DNA of 64,000 nucleotides. Origin: Pseudonocardia petroleophila (GTDB lineage Bacteria > Actinomycetota > Actinomycetes > Mycobacteriales > Pseudonocardiaceae). How positions within the stretch are numbered: the stretch's first letter is position 1; every line of letters starts with the position of its first letter. The position numbers were made by a program, and so were the translations under genes. The notes beneath the pieces are model-generated. The model worked only from the letters and a program-made list of their open reading frames with translations, was not told the DNA's origin and searched no databases. The stretch lies in contig NZ_CP060131.1 in NCBI RefSeq assembly GCF_014235185.1, forward strand, positions 937,501 to 1,001,500. The letters run 5' to 3'. This document shows positions 8,923 through 18,142 of this stretch, in pieces.

Positions 8923-10715
8923 CGGTCCCACCGCTTCGCGACCGCCGGGCTGTACCCCGTCCAGCGCAGGTCGTTGTCCGTGCGTACCTCGGACGCGGTC
9001 TTGCTCAGGTGCGGGCTGAGCTCTGCGAGCGCCGCCGCCGTCCAGTCGAGTGCGTCCGCAGCCCAGGCCCGGGCTGCGCACCGGCGCTTCGCCCACGTCG
9101 TCGCGCGGACCACCGCACGGACGTCACGCCGCTTCCAGGCCATCTGAACCCGCCCGATCGCGGGCGGCATCCCGCGTCGGATGACGACCGCCCGGCCGGC
9201 AGGCAGTTGCGCGACCTGAGCCGGGGAGAGCACAGCGACCCTGTGGGCGGCCGTCGAGTGCAGGTCCCCGTCGCGGCCCCACGTCGGTGCATCCTCGTAG
9301 CGCTCGCCGGTCAGGCCGGAGTACGCGGCGAGATCGTCGGGATCCCGCGTTCCGCCGTAGATCATCAGTGTGGCGGCGTTGTTGAGGATCGCGGCCGCGC
9401 CGACATCACCCCAGCGCTGGCGCAGCTGGGCGCGCGACTGCGCGGCGATGTGGATGGTGACGCCCCGGCCGCCCATGTCAGCGGTCCAGTTGTCGAGCGG
9501 GATCGGGCAGATCAGTGCGGCCTCGTCGAGCGCGAGGGTGAGCGGCGGGTCGAGCCGCCCGCCCGGCTTGTGGCCGGCGATCCGGCGCGCCTCCCGCGCG
9601 ATGTGCCCGGTGAGCGCGGTGACCAGCGGCGCGACCTGCCCGTCGTCGGCGCCGAGCATGTAGACGGTGCCTCGGAGGTCGAGCAGCTGATCGACGTCGA
9701 ACGCTCCCCCGGTCGCCGCCTCCGCGGCGGTGGAGTCGGAGAGCCAGCCGAGCGCGGGCATGATCGTCGAGCAGATCGACGACCGGGTCCGCTCGTTCGT
9801 CCCCAGGAACTGCTGGGCGTCGAGCTCGAAGGCCGGCTCGGGCGAGTGCCGCAACGCCCGCTGGACGTCGCCGCTCGCAGCGTCGGGGTCGGCGACCCAG
9901 GACAGGACGTCCCGCATCGTCGCCCCGCCCACTGCCGCGGCGTGGAGCAGCGCGGCCAGGACGCGCCGGGCCTGTTCCTGCCAGAACTCCATGTCTCCGG
10001 CCCGGCCGGTCGCCGCGACCCCGGCGAGCAGGTCGGATGCCCGCGTCACCGCCGTCCGAGGATCGGCACAGCCGGAGATCGGATCGAAGGTGATGGTGGA
10101 CGCCAGCCCGCCGAGACCGCTGGGGTTGAAGACGTGCACCGGCCCGCACAGCGAGCGGATCGGCCCGGTGAGGTAGACGAGATCGGTCCGGGTGCTCGTC
10201 GCGATCACGGCGCCGGGCGCCTCGACGACGCGCCCGGCGAGCTCGCCGGTCTTCCCGGTGCGCGGGCCGCCGATCCGGATCGTCACGTCCTCGGCGGACG
10301 ACCAGATCCGCAAGGCCCCGACCCGTGCGAGAGCAGTCGCGAACTCGGTCGTCGGGACGAAGGGCCGGCGCCACCGGGGCACCTGCGCGAAGCTCGGCCG
10401 GACGATCGTCGCGCGGCGGCGGACCGCGATCCACGACGCGACGCGGAGCAGGGCCCACGGGCTGGCTACTCCGTCGTTGCGGCGCGAACGGCGCGACCAC
10501 CGCTGCACCTGGCCGGCTGACCCGCCGTGGCGACGCCACAGGACGATGCCGAGCAGGAGCAGGATCAGCGCGCCGACGAGGACGAACCCCGTCGCGACGC
10601 GGGTCGCGTTCACATCGATCGGCCGCCGGAGCCCGGCCGCGCCGATCAGCACGAGTCCGACGCCGACCGCTGCCACCTTGGCGAGAGCACGACCCCGCAG
10701 CGCGCGGGCGCTCAT
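8919..10715 (-). CDS. TraG/VirD4-like type IV coupling protein (ICE1)
   Basis: A 598-aa inner-membrane ATPase expected to link the relaxosome to the export channel. Two membrane segments lie near the N terminus (about residues 12-32 and 45-70). Walker A is GPRTGKT near residue 150 and Walker B LALDEAALIC near 397, followed by a TrwB/TraG-type motif region (GGRGVTIHIAAQSRAQL). The ATG at 10715 overlaps the upstream stop as ATGA and replaces a longer frame without a ribosome binding site. ICE2 carries a close homologue (49422-51275) with the same motifs. No VirB4-type ATPase accompanies it. Confidence 0.9.
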   Translation of the reverse strand: MSARALRGRALAKVAAVGVGLVLIGAAGLRRPIDVNATRVATGFVLVGALILLLLGIVLWRRHGGSAGQVQRWSRRSRRNDGVASPWALLRVASWIAVRRRATIVRPSFAQVPRWRRPFVPTTEFATALARVGALRIWSSAEDVTIRIGGPRTGKTGELAGRVVEAPGAVIATSTRTDLVYLTGPIRSLCGPVHVFNPSGLGGLASTITFDPISGCADPRTAVTRASDLLAGVAATGRAGDMEFWQEQARRVLAALLHAAAVGGATMRDVLSWVADPDAASGDVQRALRHSPEPAFELDAQQFLGTNERTRSSICSTIMPALGWLSDSTAAEAATGGAFDVDQLLDLRGTVYMLGADDGQVAPLVTALTGHIAREARRIAGHKPGGRLDPPLTLALDEAALICPIPLDNWTADMGGRGVTIHIAAQSRAQLRQRWGDVGAAAILNNAATLMIYGGTRDPDDLAAYSGLTGERYEDAPTWGRDGDLHSTAAHRVAVLSPAQVAQLPAGRAVVIRRGMPPAIGRVQMAWKRRDVRAVVRATTWAKRRCAARAWAADALDWTAAALAELSPHLSKTASEVRTDNDLRWTGYSPAVAKRWDR

Positions 10716-11008
10716 GCCGCACCTGCTCGGTGCAGGGTGTCCGGCGCCTGCGCAGCGGCGTGGCGCCGCCAGGAGCGCGCGGAGACGCGAGCGTGCGCCT
10801 GGGCGACGAGCGCCGCCCGCCACATGAGTCGCGACCGGGTCGTCTCGAACAGAGTCGCCCAGAGCCATGCCTCGTAGTCGAACTGGTCCGCGAGCAGGTG
10901 CGAGCGGGCCGGTGACGCCTCCGTCCGCAGCAGCCGCTCACGGTCGCGGTAGAGCTCGTCGAGCTCCGCCTCGATGGTGCTCGTGCGGGGCGGGAGGATC
11001 GCGGTCAT
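10712..11008 (-). CDS. Hypothetical element protein between xis and T4CP (ICE1)
   Basis: A 98-aa protein, basic and rich in Arg and Ala, with the sequence ADQFDYEAWLWATLFETTR in the middle. No domain recognised. It is translationally coupled on both sides (overlaps of four bases with xis and with the coupling-protein gene), so it belongs to the excision/transfer operon. No homologue is evident in ICE2, where a 128-aa gene (51873-52259) occupies a broadly similar operon position without visible similarity. Confidence 0.6.
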   Translation of the reverse strand: MTAILPPRTSTIEAELDELYRDRERLLRTEASPARSHLLADQFDYEAWLWATLFETTRSRLMWRAALVAQAHARVSARSWRRHAAAQAPDTLHRAGAA

Positions 11009-11262
11009 CGCCGCACCACCGCCCAGCTAGCGGCGTCGACGACGCCCTGCTCTGCGACGGTGGCATCGACCATCGCCTCGATTGCTTTCGCCGGGACGAT
11101 GAGTCGTCCGCGGATCCGCATGGCCGGGAACTCGCCGTCTCGGATCGCCCGGTAGAGCGTCACCGCGGAGGTGCCGATCAGCTCGGCCGCCTGCGGGACG
11201 CTGTAGAAGAGCGGCGACGGTGCCACGGTGGCGATGTCCCCGCTGGTCGTTGGTGCTGTCAT
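11005..11262 (-). CDS. xis: Excisionase-like HTH protein (ICE1)
   Basis: An 85-aa winged-helix/MerR-like DNA-binding protein of the Xis type: FYSVPQAAELIGTSAVTLYRAIRDGEFPAMRIRGRLIVPAKAIEAMV contains the usual helix-turn-helix and wing. ICE2 has a clear homologue at 52975-53238. It is the first gene of the minus-strand operon and is preceded by an AGAGG ribosome binding site. It is expected to bend DNA at att and direct the off-window integrase towards excision; it could also regulate. Confidence 0.8.
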   Translation of the reverse strand: MTAPTTSGDIATVAPSPLFYSVPQAAELIGTSAVTLYRAIRDGEFPAMRIRGRLIVPAKAIEAMVDATVAEQGVVDAASWAVVRR

Positions 11263-11281
11263 CTGCTGCCTCTTCTCCGAA

Positions 11282-11304
11282 ACGGCCTCGGAATGTCAGG
11301 CCGT
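11282..11304. promoter_or_regulatory. Inverted repeat in the xis/regulator divergent region (ICE1)
   Basis: ACGGCCT (11282-11288) and AGGCCGT (11298-11304) form a perfect 7-bp inverted repeat with a 9-bp spacer between the divergent xis and XRE-regulator genes. A second, imperfect hairpin (GACCCGGAA ... TTCCGGGGTC, 11335-11358) lies closer to the regulator start. Either could be an operator for the divergent regulator. Confidence 0.4.
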
Positions 11305-11388
11305 GGAGCTAGCGTCGAGGCGCATTCCTGATTGGACCCGGAAGAAGATTCCGGGGTCTCTCGTCGGCTTCGGGGGAGGTTGCAGTCC

Positions 11389-12615
11389 ATGCGCGGGATG
11401 ACCGAGACGATGACCATCGGCGAGCGCGTCGCGTTCTACCGGCGGCGCCGCGGGATGGCTCAGGTCGTGCTGGCCGGTCTCGTCGGCCGCACCGAGGACT
11501 GGCTCAGCCGAGTGGAGAACAACAAGATCGAGCTGGACCGATTGTCGGTGATCCGCAACCTCGCTGACGCCCTGGACGTCACGCTCGCCGATCTCGTCGC
11601 GGAGCCGGCGCTGCTCGACTGGACGTCCGACAGCGGCGTACGAACTATCCCAGCTCTACGCGCGGTCCTCATGAACTACGGGCTCGCGGTCCCGGCTCTC
11701 GCCGACGATTCCAGCGACGAACCGCCGAGCCTCGACGACGTGCAGCGCGCCATCGGCGAGGTCTTCGACGCCTATCAAGCGTCGCGGTACGGCTACGTCA
11801 CGGGCCGGGCACCCTCCGTCTTGTCCGACGCGCTGCGCGCCTCCCGCGCGGCAGGCGCTGACGAGACGAACCGCGCCAGCGCCCTCCTCGCGCTCGCGTA
11901 CCAGTCGACGGTGTCGGTATTGACGAAGCTCGGCGAGACCGACCTTGCCTGGATCGCCTCCGAGCGCGGCCTCTACGCCGCGCAAGCCGCCGACAACCCC
12001 GTCGTGCTCGGCTCACTGTTCCGCTGTGTTGCGCACGCGGTGCACTCAACGGGCCGGTTCCAGGACGGCGTGCGGCTGGTGCAATCCGCGGCAAACGTCC
12101 TCGAACCGCACATCGGGACCCGTGCCGAAGACGCCCTGGTCTCGGTCTACGGCACGCTGTTCCTGACCGGCGCCGTCGCTGCCGCCCGCGCCGACGACCG
12201 GGGATCGGTCACCTCGTTCCTCGCGGAGGCGGCCGAATGCGCGGGCCGGGTCGGCCGCGATGCGAACGCGATGTGGACCGCCTTCGGCCCCACGAACGTC
12301 GCCATCCACCGCATGACCGCGGCGATGGAGCTCGGCGACGTGCAGATCGCCGTCGACCTTGCTCCCCGCATCGACACCTCGAGGCTACCGGCCGAGCGGC
12401 GGGTGCGCCACGCGATCGAGACGGCCCGCGCCTACACGGCTCGTAACCGCCGCGACGACGCGCTCGGCGTCCTTCTGGACGCGGAGCAGCTCGCGCCCGA
12501 GCAGATCCGCCATCACGCGATCAGCCGGCAGCTCGTGCTGAGCTGGCTCCGGAACAACCGCGGCGCGCGAAGCGTGGCGCTTGAGCAGCTTGCCGGGCGC
12601 CTCCGCCTGGCCTGA
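11389..12615 (+). CDS. XRE-family regulator with TPR-like C-terminal region (ICE1)
   Basis: A 408-aa protein with an N-terminal XRE helix-turn-helix (about residues 8-62: MTIGERVAFYRRRRGMAQVVLAGLVG...WLSRVENN), followed by a long all-helical region resembling tetratricopeptide repeats. Such HTH-TPR proteins often respond to peptides or act as element-borne switches. The ATG at 11389 is preferred because GGGGGAGG stands nine bases upstream; the open frame begins earlier at a TTG (11332). It is divergent from xis, as is the functionally similar but different regulator in ICE2 (53461-54573). Likely controls excision and transfer. Confidence 0.75.
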   Translation: MRGMTETMTIGERVAFYRRRRGMAQVVLAGLVGRTEDWLSRVENNKIELDRLSVIRNLADALDVTLADLVAEPALLDWTSDSGVRTIPALRAVLMNYGLAVPALADDSSDEPPSLDDVQRAIGEVFDAYQASRYGYVTGRAPSVLSDALRASRAAGADETNRASALLALAYQSTVSVLTKLGETDLAWIASERGLYAAQAADNPVVLGSLFRCVAHAVHSTGRFQDGVRLVQSAANVLEPHIGTRAEDALVSVYGTLFLTGAVAAARADDRGSVTSFLAEAAECAGRVGRDANAMWTAFGPTNVAIHRMTAAMELGDVQIAVDLAPRIDTSRLPAERRVRHAIETARAYTARNRRDDALGVLLDAEQLAPEQIRHHAISRQLVLSWLRNNRGARSVALEQLAGRLRLA

Positions 12616-12637
12616 CCATTGCTCGTACGCTCGCCGT

Positions 12638-13096
12638 GTGTCCGACCCAAGCGAGTCTTTCGCGACCCCCCGCGTCGCCGCCGGCGCCCTGTTCTTCGAC
12701 GAACAAGGCCGCATTTTACTCGTCCATCCCACTTATAAGGACACGTGGGACATTCCCGGTGGTTATGTAGAACAGGGTGAGTCGCCTGCAGCTGCGTGTC
12801 GACGCGAGCTGAAAGAAGAGCTAAACATCGACTGTACGCCCATTAAGCTGCTTGCTGTGGACTGGGCACCAAGCGATTCCGAAGGCGACAAACTGCTGTT
12901 CCTATTCGACTGTGGACGACTTGACCAAGCCCATGCTGAGATTCAGCTCGACGAGAACGAGCTTGACCACTGGGAGTGGGTTGATCTGAGCGTCCTCTCC
13001 GACTATGTGTCGGAAAGGATTAGTCGGCGCATCCACTCGACTGCCACCAGGACGGCACTTTATCTTGAGCACGGGCTAAACCCGACTCCACACTGA
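12638..13096 (+). CDS. Nudix hydrolase, possible Pif-like immunity factor (ICE1)
   Basis: A 152-aa Nudix protein. The Nudix box is complete (GGYVEQGESPAAACRRELKE with E, L and the hydrophobic end following). GTG at 12638 lies 23 bases after the regulator stop, so the two are probably cotranscribed. The gene is AT-richer than its neighbours. In the Streptomyces element pSAM2 the Nudix protein Pif blocks redundant transfer between carriers (established); ICE2 also has a Nudix gene in its regulatory block (54559-55137). A similar role here is inference; a housekeeping nucleotide hydrolase is possible. Confidence 0.75.
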   Translation: MSDPSESFATPRVAAGALFFDEQGRILLVHPTYKDTWDIPGGYVEQGESPAAACRRELKEELNIDCTPIKLLAVDWAPSDSEGDKLLFLFDCGRLDQAHAEIQLDENELDHWEWVDLSVLSDYVSERISRRIHSTATRTALYLEHGLNPTPH

Positions 13097-13516
13097 CTCC
13101 CCCGACTCGTTCCGTCGATCTCACCATTCCGAGTCGTTTGCGCCGGCCGCGTCCAAGATCCACGCACCCAGCACGTTGCTATATTCGCGTTGAGCCTCAA
13201 CGACCTGTTGATTGCCGTCTCCGACGGCGGTAACGCAGGTTTGTCCCTTGCGGGGGCGCCCCCCTTGACCTGCAGCTCTCCTTCTTGAGAACACATGAGG
13301 AAACTCACCTTGCAAGGAGCGGTTCTGGCTTCACCTCACTTCTCGCAAGCGCCACCAGCACGGGGACATCCGGCAGTCATTCGATTGCCATACCGTGCGG
13401 TTGCCTACCACAGCCAACAAGGAGGTCCGGACTCACGGGCGTGAGCATTTTCGACGGCTGACCCAACTCCGCAGGCTCAATGCCGCCGTTGCCGTGACTG
13501 GCTGCCTGAACCTCAG
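13097..13516. other. Intergenic region between the transfer/regulatory block and catabolic cargo
   Basis: About 420 bp without a supported gene. Short frames here have no ribosome binding site or family features. It probably contains an old cargo-insertion junction, but no inverted repeats or target duplication could be recognised by eye. Confidence 0.4.
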
Positions 13517-13549
13517 GAGCCCGGCGGCATTCGCAATGCCGCCGGGCTC
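13517..13549 (-). terminator. Intrinsic terminator after the molybdenum hydroxylase operon
   Basis: A perfect 15-bp stem (13517-13531 and 13535-13549; arms GAGCCCGGCGGCATT and its complement) with a CGC loop lies 7 bp beyond the stop of the large-subunit gene. No T-run follows, which is common for actinobacterial terminators. Confidence 0.75.
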
Positions 13550-13556
13550 TGAGCGA

Positions 13557-15953
13557 TCAGCGCGTCAGCCCGGCCTCCTCGAGCAGCGTCCACACCGCGG
13601 AGGGCGACATCGGGAGCTCGACCAGACGCTCGGCGATCTCCGGAACGGCTGCCGCCACGGCGTTGGCGATCGCCGCCGGGGGCGGGATGATCCCGCTCTC
13701 GCCGAGGCCCCTGAAGCCACCCGGATTAAGGGCCGAGGGAGTGACCAGATGTTCCTGGACGATATCGGGGACGTCTTCGGAGAGCGGCAGCAGGTAGTCC
13801 AAGTAGGTCGCGGTGATGGGCTGGCCGGTGTCCGAGTAGCCCACCTCCTCCAGCAGGGCCGCACCGATTCCCATCGCGACCCCGCCGGTCATCTGTCCCT
13901 CGGCGACCAACGGGTTGACCACCACACCGGCGTCGTGGACCAGCCAGTAGCCCTCCACCGCCACCTTGCCGGTGTCGAGGTCCACCGCGACCTGCGCACC
14001 GTGAGTGGCGTAGCCGTAGGTGATGCTCGGTGGGTCGAACTCGGCGAGCTCGTCGAGTGCGATCGGGGCTGTCGGGTCCGTGAGGTCGCGCCCCCAGCCC
14101 ATCCAGCCGCGATGGGCGATCTCCGTCCAGGCCACCGTCGCACCGGCGGGCCCGTGGAAGTCCGCTCCGTCGAAGGTGACGTCGCTGACGTCGACCTTGA
14201 GGTAAGCCGCGGCGAGCTCGTGCATCCGGGTCCGCATCCGGTCGGCGGCCTGCCACAGCGCTCCGCCGCCGAGCGGGAGACCACGGCTGGCCTGCGAGCC
14301 CATGTTCGAGTAGGGCGCGGTGTCGGTGTCGCCGAGCTGCACCTCGACCAGGTCCAGCGGCACCCCGAGACGATCGGCTGCGATCTGGGCGAGGGCCGTC
14401 TCGATACCCTGCCCGATCGAGGTGACGCCGGAGAACACCGTGACGGTGCCGTCCTCGTTGACCCGGATCCGGGACGCGTCGTAACCGCTCCAGTGGATGT
14501 TGAACATCTCGAGCAGCGCGCTGGGGGCAAAACCGGTGATCTCGGTCATCGACGCGAGACCGACGCCCCGCCGGATCCGGCTCGAGATCGGAACGGTCGT
14601 CGTCCGCTCCGCACCGATCGCCGCGGCCCGAGTGAGGGCCTCCGGATAGTTGCCGCTGTCGTAGGGCATCTGGGTACGGGAGACGAAGGGGAGCTCGTCG
14701 GGACCGAGCATGTTCCGCTCGCGGAGCTCGACCGGGTCCGCGCCCAGGACACGGGCGGCCTCGTCGACGAGGCGCTCTCGGACGTAGCAGGACTCCTGCA
14801 TCCCGTAACCGCGGTAGGCCCCGGTCGGCACCGAGTTGGTGTACCAGGCGGTGACAGTGGCAGCCGCAAGCTCGAAGCGGTACGGCCCCTCGACCATCAG
14901 GCCGGAGACCTGGAAGGGGCCGGCCCCACCGGTGCCGGTGCTCGGAAATGCGCCGAGATCGCCGTGGATGTCGAGGTGCAGCGCGAGGAAGCGACCGTCG
15001 ACGTCGAGCGCCAGCCTGCCGCGGGTCCGCTGCCCGCGGCCCTGGTAGGCCGCGATCAGGCTCTCGGACCTGTCTTCGATCCACTTCACCCGCCTGCCGA
15101 GCGTCTTGGCAGCCAGGCAGACGAAGGTCTCGTCAGGGAACAGCGATGTCTTCTGACCGAACGCCCCGCCGACGTCGGGGGCGACCACGTGCACTCGGTC
15201 CACCCGCAGTCCCAGCACCCGGCCGAGCTCCTGGCGGACCAGGTGCGGTACCTGGGTGCTGGAGATGACTTCGAGCCGTCCGGTACCGGGCACGTAGTCG
15301 GCGACGAGGCCGCGGGTCTCGAGGGAGTTGTGGCCGACCCGCGGGATAACGAACTCCCGGTCCACCACGGTCGCGGCACGGGCAAACACGTCGTGGAGGG
15401 ACTCTGCGGGATCGCCGTAGTGCATCGACCCGACGCGGTTAGAACCCAGCTCGGGATACACCAACGGTGCGTCCGGGGCGGCGGCCGCGGCCACGCCGAC
15501 AACGGCGTCGCGCTCCTTGAAGTCGATCTCCACCAGTTCGGCGGCGTCCTCGGCCATCGCCCGGCTGGTCGCGACGACCACGGCGAGCGGCTGCCCGACG
15601 TAGCGGATCTGAGTGTCGGCCAGCTTCACGTCCGCGACTTGCTGGCCGGGGATCAGCCACGGGTGCGGGATCGTCCCCAGAGCCGCGGTGACCTCGTCCG
15701 GTCCGAGCACCAGCGACACGCCCGGCAGGGCCAGGGCGCGGCTCGTGTCGACTGCGATGACCTCACCGCTGGAGACGGGGCTGCGGACGATCGCGGCATG
15801 CAGCGTCCCGACGTCGTCGATGTCGTCGACGTAGCGGCCATGGCCACGCAGCATCCGGTCGTCCTGCACCCGGGGAACCCTGGCGCCGATCCGACCCGCC
15901 AGGGCCGTCGCGGGTTGGACGTTCGGGGAGGTCTCGGTCGTCGGGGTGCTCAT
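13557..15953 (-). CDS. Molybdenum hydroxylase large subunit (xanthine dehydrogenase family)
   Basis: A 798-aa molybdopterin-binding subunit of the xanthine oxidase/CO dehydrogenase superfamily. The two Mo-cofactor domains are visible, with GGAFGQKTSLFPDE and the C-terminal GLGESG holding the catalytic Glu. The CO-dehydrogenase active-site loop AYRCSFR is not present (here AYRGYGMQ), so this is a hydroxylase of aldehydes or N-heteroaromatics rather than CoxL. With the small and medium subunits it would add a water-derived hydroxyl next to a ring nitrogen, the usual first step in pyridine-carboxylate breakdown. It is last in a minus-strand operon and followed by a hairpin terminator. Confidence 0.85.
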   Translation of the reverse strand: MSTPTTETSPNVQPATALAGRIGARVPRVQDDRMLRGHGRYVDDIDDVGTLHAAIVRSPVSSGEVIAVDTSRALALPGVSLVLGPDEVTAALGTIPHPWLIPGQQVADVKLADTQIRYVGQPLAVVVATSRAMAEDAAELVEIDFKERDAVVGVAAAAAPDAPLVYPELGSNRVGSMHYGDPAESLHDVFARAATVVDREFVIPRVGHNSLETRGLVADYVPGTGRLEVISSTQVPHLVRQELGRVLGLRVDRVHVVAPDVGGAFGQKTSLFPDETFVCLAAKTLGRRVKWIEDRSESLIAAYQGRGQRTRGRLALDVDGRFLALHLDIHGDLGAFPSTGTGGAGPFQVSGLMVEGPYRFELAAATVTAWYTNSVPTGAYRGYGMQESCYVRERLVDEAARVLGADPVELRERNMLGPDELPFVSRTQMPYDSGNYPEALTRAAAIGAERTTTVPISSRIRRGVGLASMTEITGFAPSALLEMFNIHWSGYDASRIRVNEDGTVTVFSGVTSIGQGIETALAQIAADRLGVPLDLVEVQLGDTDTAPYSNMGSQASRGLPLGGGALWQAADRMRTRMHELAAAYLKVDVSDVTFDGADFHGPAGATVAWTEIAHRGWMGWGRDLTDPTAPIALDELAEFDPPSITYGYATHGAQVAVDLDTGKVAVEGYWLVHDAGVVVNPLVAEGQMTGGVAMGIGAALLEEVGYSDTGQPITATYLDYLLPLSEDVPDIVQEHLVTPSALNPGGFRGLGESGIIPPPAAIANAVAAAVPEIAERLVELPMSPSAVWTLLEEAGLTR

Positions 15954-16429
15954 GCCTTCTGCCCTTCCTGCCAGGTCTCGCGGATCGCGGCGCGGATGCC
16001 GGAGTAGCCGGTGCAGCGGCAGACGTGGCCGCCGAGCACGACCTCCTCCGCGTGTTCGACGGTGTCGCCGTCACGCTCGGACGCAGCAACGCTCATCAGG
16101 ATCCCGGGGGTGCAGAAACCGCACTGCAGCCCGTGGTGGCGCCGCATCGCGCCCTGGAAGCAGGAGAGCTCGTCTCCGTCGGCGAGCGACTCGACGGTCT
16201 CCACGGTCCGGCCGTCGACCTGGACGGCGAGCATGAGACAAGATCGGACGGCCTGCCCGTCGACCAGCACGGTGCAGGCACCGCAGACGCCCTGTTCGCA
16301 CCCGACATGGGTACCGGTGAGGCCCCTGTCGTGCCGCAGGAAGTCGCTGAGCAGGGATCGGACCTCGACCTCGGCGGTTGCCGGGCTGCCGTTGACAGTG
16401 ACGGTGATAGTGCGCGTGTCCGATGTCAT
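15950..16429 (-). CDS. Molybdenum hydroxylase [2Fe-2S] small subunit
   Basis: A 159-aa iron-sulphur subunit. The plant-ferredoxin-type cluster ligands (GCEQGVCGACTVLVDG, then RSC) and the second cluster ligands (CGFCTPG and CRCTGY) are all present. It passes electrons from the Mo centre to the FAD subunit. It overlaps both neighbouring subunit genes by four bases, so the three are made together. Confidence 0.92.
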   Translation of the reverse strand: MTSDTRTITVTVNGSPATAEVEVRSLLSDFLRHDRGLTGTHVGCEQGVCGACTVLVDGQAVRSCLMLAVQVDGRTVETVESLADGDELSCFQGAMRRHHGLQCGFCTPGILMSVAASERDGDTVEHAEEVVLGGHVCRCTGYSGIRAAIRETWQEGQKA

Positions 16430-17280
16430 CGGGTCTCCTCGAATCGGGCGGCGAGGCGGCGGACGAGGGTGCGCAGCAACCCGCGGCGGAAGGCAACCGT
16501 GCCGTGGTGGTCGGCCGGCGGGTCGATCTCCGCGGAGGCGGCCGCGGCGGCGTCCTCGACCGCCTCGGCCAGCGGCCGCCCGAGAACTGCCGCCTCGAGT
16601 CCGACCAGCCGAACCGGCCGGTCCGCCACACCTGCGGCGGCCGCGATCACCTCGGCGACCACCCCTGCCTCGGTGCGCACACCGAGACAGAGCCCGGCGA
16701 ACGGGAAGTCCCCGTGCCGGCGGGAGATCTCGTCGTAGAAGACGGTCATCCCGGGTCTGCGAGGGAACTCGACCGCGACAAGCAGCTCGTCGGGCTGTTT
16801 CGCCGTGGTGAAGACGGTCTCGAAGAAGTCCGCGGCCGGGACCACCCGTGCCGCGCCGCGCGAACGCAGATGGATCCGTGCCCCGAGGGCCACCGCAACG
16901 GTGGGCATCTCGGCGGCTGGGTCGGCGTGGCAGAGGGTGCCGCCGAGGGTGCTGCGCACCCGGATCTGGGGGTGGGCCACCCGGGACGCAGCCTCGGCGA
17001 GGACGGGCATGGCCCCGGCGATCCCGGTGTCGTGCTCCACGGTCGCCAGCCGCACCGTGGCGCCCAAGGTCACCGCGTCGTCGGTGATCGTGATGCGGTC
17101 CAGGCCTGCTACCCGGTTGAGGTCGATGAGGACCTCAGGCCGGGCCAGGCGCATGTTCAGCAGCGGCATCAGGCTCTGGCCGCCGGCCAGCAGGGTTGCG
17201 TCGTCGGTGTGCTCGGCGAGCAGGGAGAGCACGTCGTCGACGGTCGTGGGATCGCGGTAGTCGAACGGTGGTGGTTTCAC
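16426..17280 (-). CDS. Molybdenum hydroxylase FAD-binding medium subunit
   Basis: A 284-aa protein of the CoxM type, with the FAD-binding motifs LLAGGQSLMPLLNMRL (about residue 30) and RVRSTLGGTLCHADPAAEMP (about 108). It reoxidises the Fe-S centres and hands electrons to an external acceptor. First of the three coupled subunit genes; a 49-bp gap separates it from the upstream maleate isomerase gene, so one operon is likely. No Mo-cofactor maturation gene (XdhC/CoxD type) is nearby. Confidence 0.9.
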   Translation of the reverse strand: MKPPPFDYRDPTTVDDVLSLLAEHTDDATLLAGGQSLMPLLNMRLARPEVLIDLNRVAGLDRITITDDAVTLGATVRLATVEHDTGIAGAMPVLAEAASRVAHPQIRVRSTLGGTLCHADPAAEMPTVAVALGARIHLRSRGAARVVPAADFFETVFTTAKQPDELLVAVEFPRRPGMTVFYDEISRRHGDFPFAGLCLGVRTEAGVVAEVIAAAAGVADRPVRLVGLEAAVLGRPLAEAVEDAAAAASAEIDPPADHHGTVAFRRGLLRTLVRRLAARFEETR

Positions 17281-17329
17281 GGATGTCCTCCTTTGGGCGG
17301 GTACGGGCGTCGGCTCGGGCGCAGGTCGG

Positions 17330-18079
17330 TCAGCGGGGAGCGAGGAGGGCCCCGGCCCGGGGGGCGACCGGGTCGAGGCCGAGGTCGGTGAGGAGGCGCC
17401 AGACTGTCGCCGATGCCGCGGAGACGACCGGGATGTCGAACTGCTGCTGAACGGTGTCGAGCACGGCCAACGAGGGCATCTGCACGCACGCGCTCAGCAC
17501 CAGCGCGTCCGCGCCGCGGGTGTCCACCTGCTTGGCCAGCCCGACGAGCTGCGATGGATCGAGGCGGCCGACGGCGAGATTGTCCGCGACCTCCAGGCTG
17601 ATCGAGTCGGTGACCTGGACACCCTCATGCTCGATGTACTCGCACACCGTGGCCGTCAGCGGGCGCATGTAGGGCGCGAGCACCGCGATCCGGCGGGCCC
17701 CGAGATGGTGCAGCGCCTGCACCAGGGCACCGGCCGAGGAGACGACGGGGACCGCCTCGCCGGACTCGGCCTCGGCGGCGGCGGCCAGCTTCTTCTGCGA
17801 GTCCCGGTGGTATCCCAGCCCCTGGGCCATGATCGCGACGAGGCAGGCGTAGGCCATCACGTCGACGCGGGCGTCGGACAACTCGACGGCGCACCGGAGC
17901 GAGTCGGCGTCCATCGCGGCGAGCTCGGCCGGGTCGACGTGTTTCATCCGCATCCGCGACGAGTGGAAGGTGAACCGCTCGGGACGGATCTCCTCGCGAG
18001 CCCGCAGGATCGCCGGGATCTCAGTCTCCATGGTGGTGTTCGAGCTCGGCACGATGAGCCCGACCCGGTACTGCGACAT
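17330..18079 (-). CDS. Maleate cis-trans isomerase (Asp/Glu racemase family)
   Basis: A 249-aa protein with the family's opening VGLIVPSSNTTMETEI, including the first catalytic cysteine region at YACLVA and the second in LSACVQMPS. Maleate isomerase turns maleate into fumarate and is the last step of the 2,5-dihydroxypyridine (nicotinate/picolinate) route. The ATG at 18079 follows GAAGGA at good spacing; an upstream ATG at 18130 has none. An arylmalonate-decarboxylase-like activity is a family alternative, but the NicX-like and amidase genes across the promoter favour maleate isomerase. Confidence 0.82.
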   Translation of the reverse strand: MSQYRVGLIVPSSNTTMETEIPAILRAREEIRPERFTFHSSRMRMKHVDPAELAAMDADSLRCAVELSDARVDVMAYACLVAIMAQGLGYHRDSQKKLAAAAEAESGEAVPVVSSAGALVQALHHLGARRIAVLAPYMRPLTATVCEYIEHEGVQVTDSISLEVADNLAVGRLDPSQLVGLAKQVDTRGADALVLSACVQMPSLAVLDTVQQQFDIPVVSAASATVWRLLTDLGLDPVAPRAGALLAPR

Positions 18080-18142
18080 GGGGTGTCCTTCTTCGGTAGG
18101 GGTGTCGTTCGGCGATCCCGGCGGTGTCATCGTCCGGCGGGA

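Noticed and set aside
13395-13560. Possible integrase or transposase remnant at the start of the catabolic cargo
   Set aside because: Translated frames show no recognisable recombinase or transposase motif, and no flanking inverted repeats were found.
13557-17280. Aerobic carbon monoxide dehydrogenase (coxMSL)
   Set aside because: The large subunit lacks the AYRCSFR active-site loop, gene order is medium-small-large as in many hydroxylases, and the context is pyridine catabolism.
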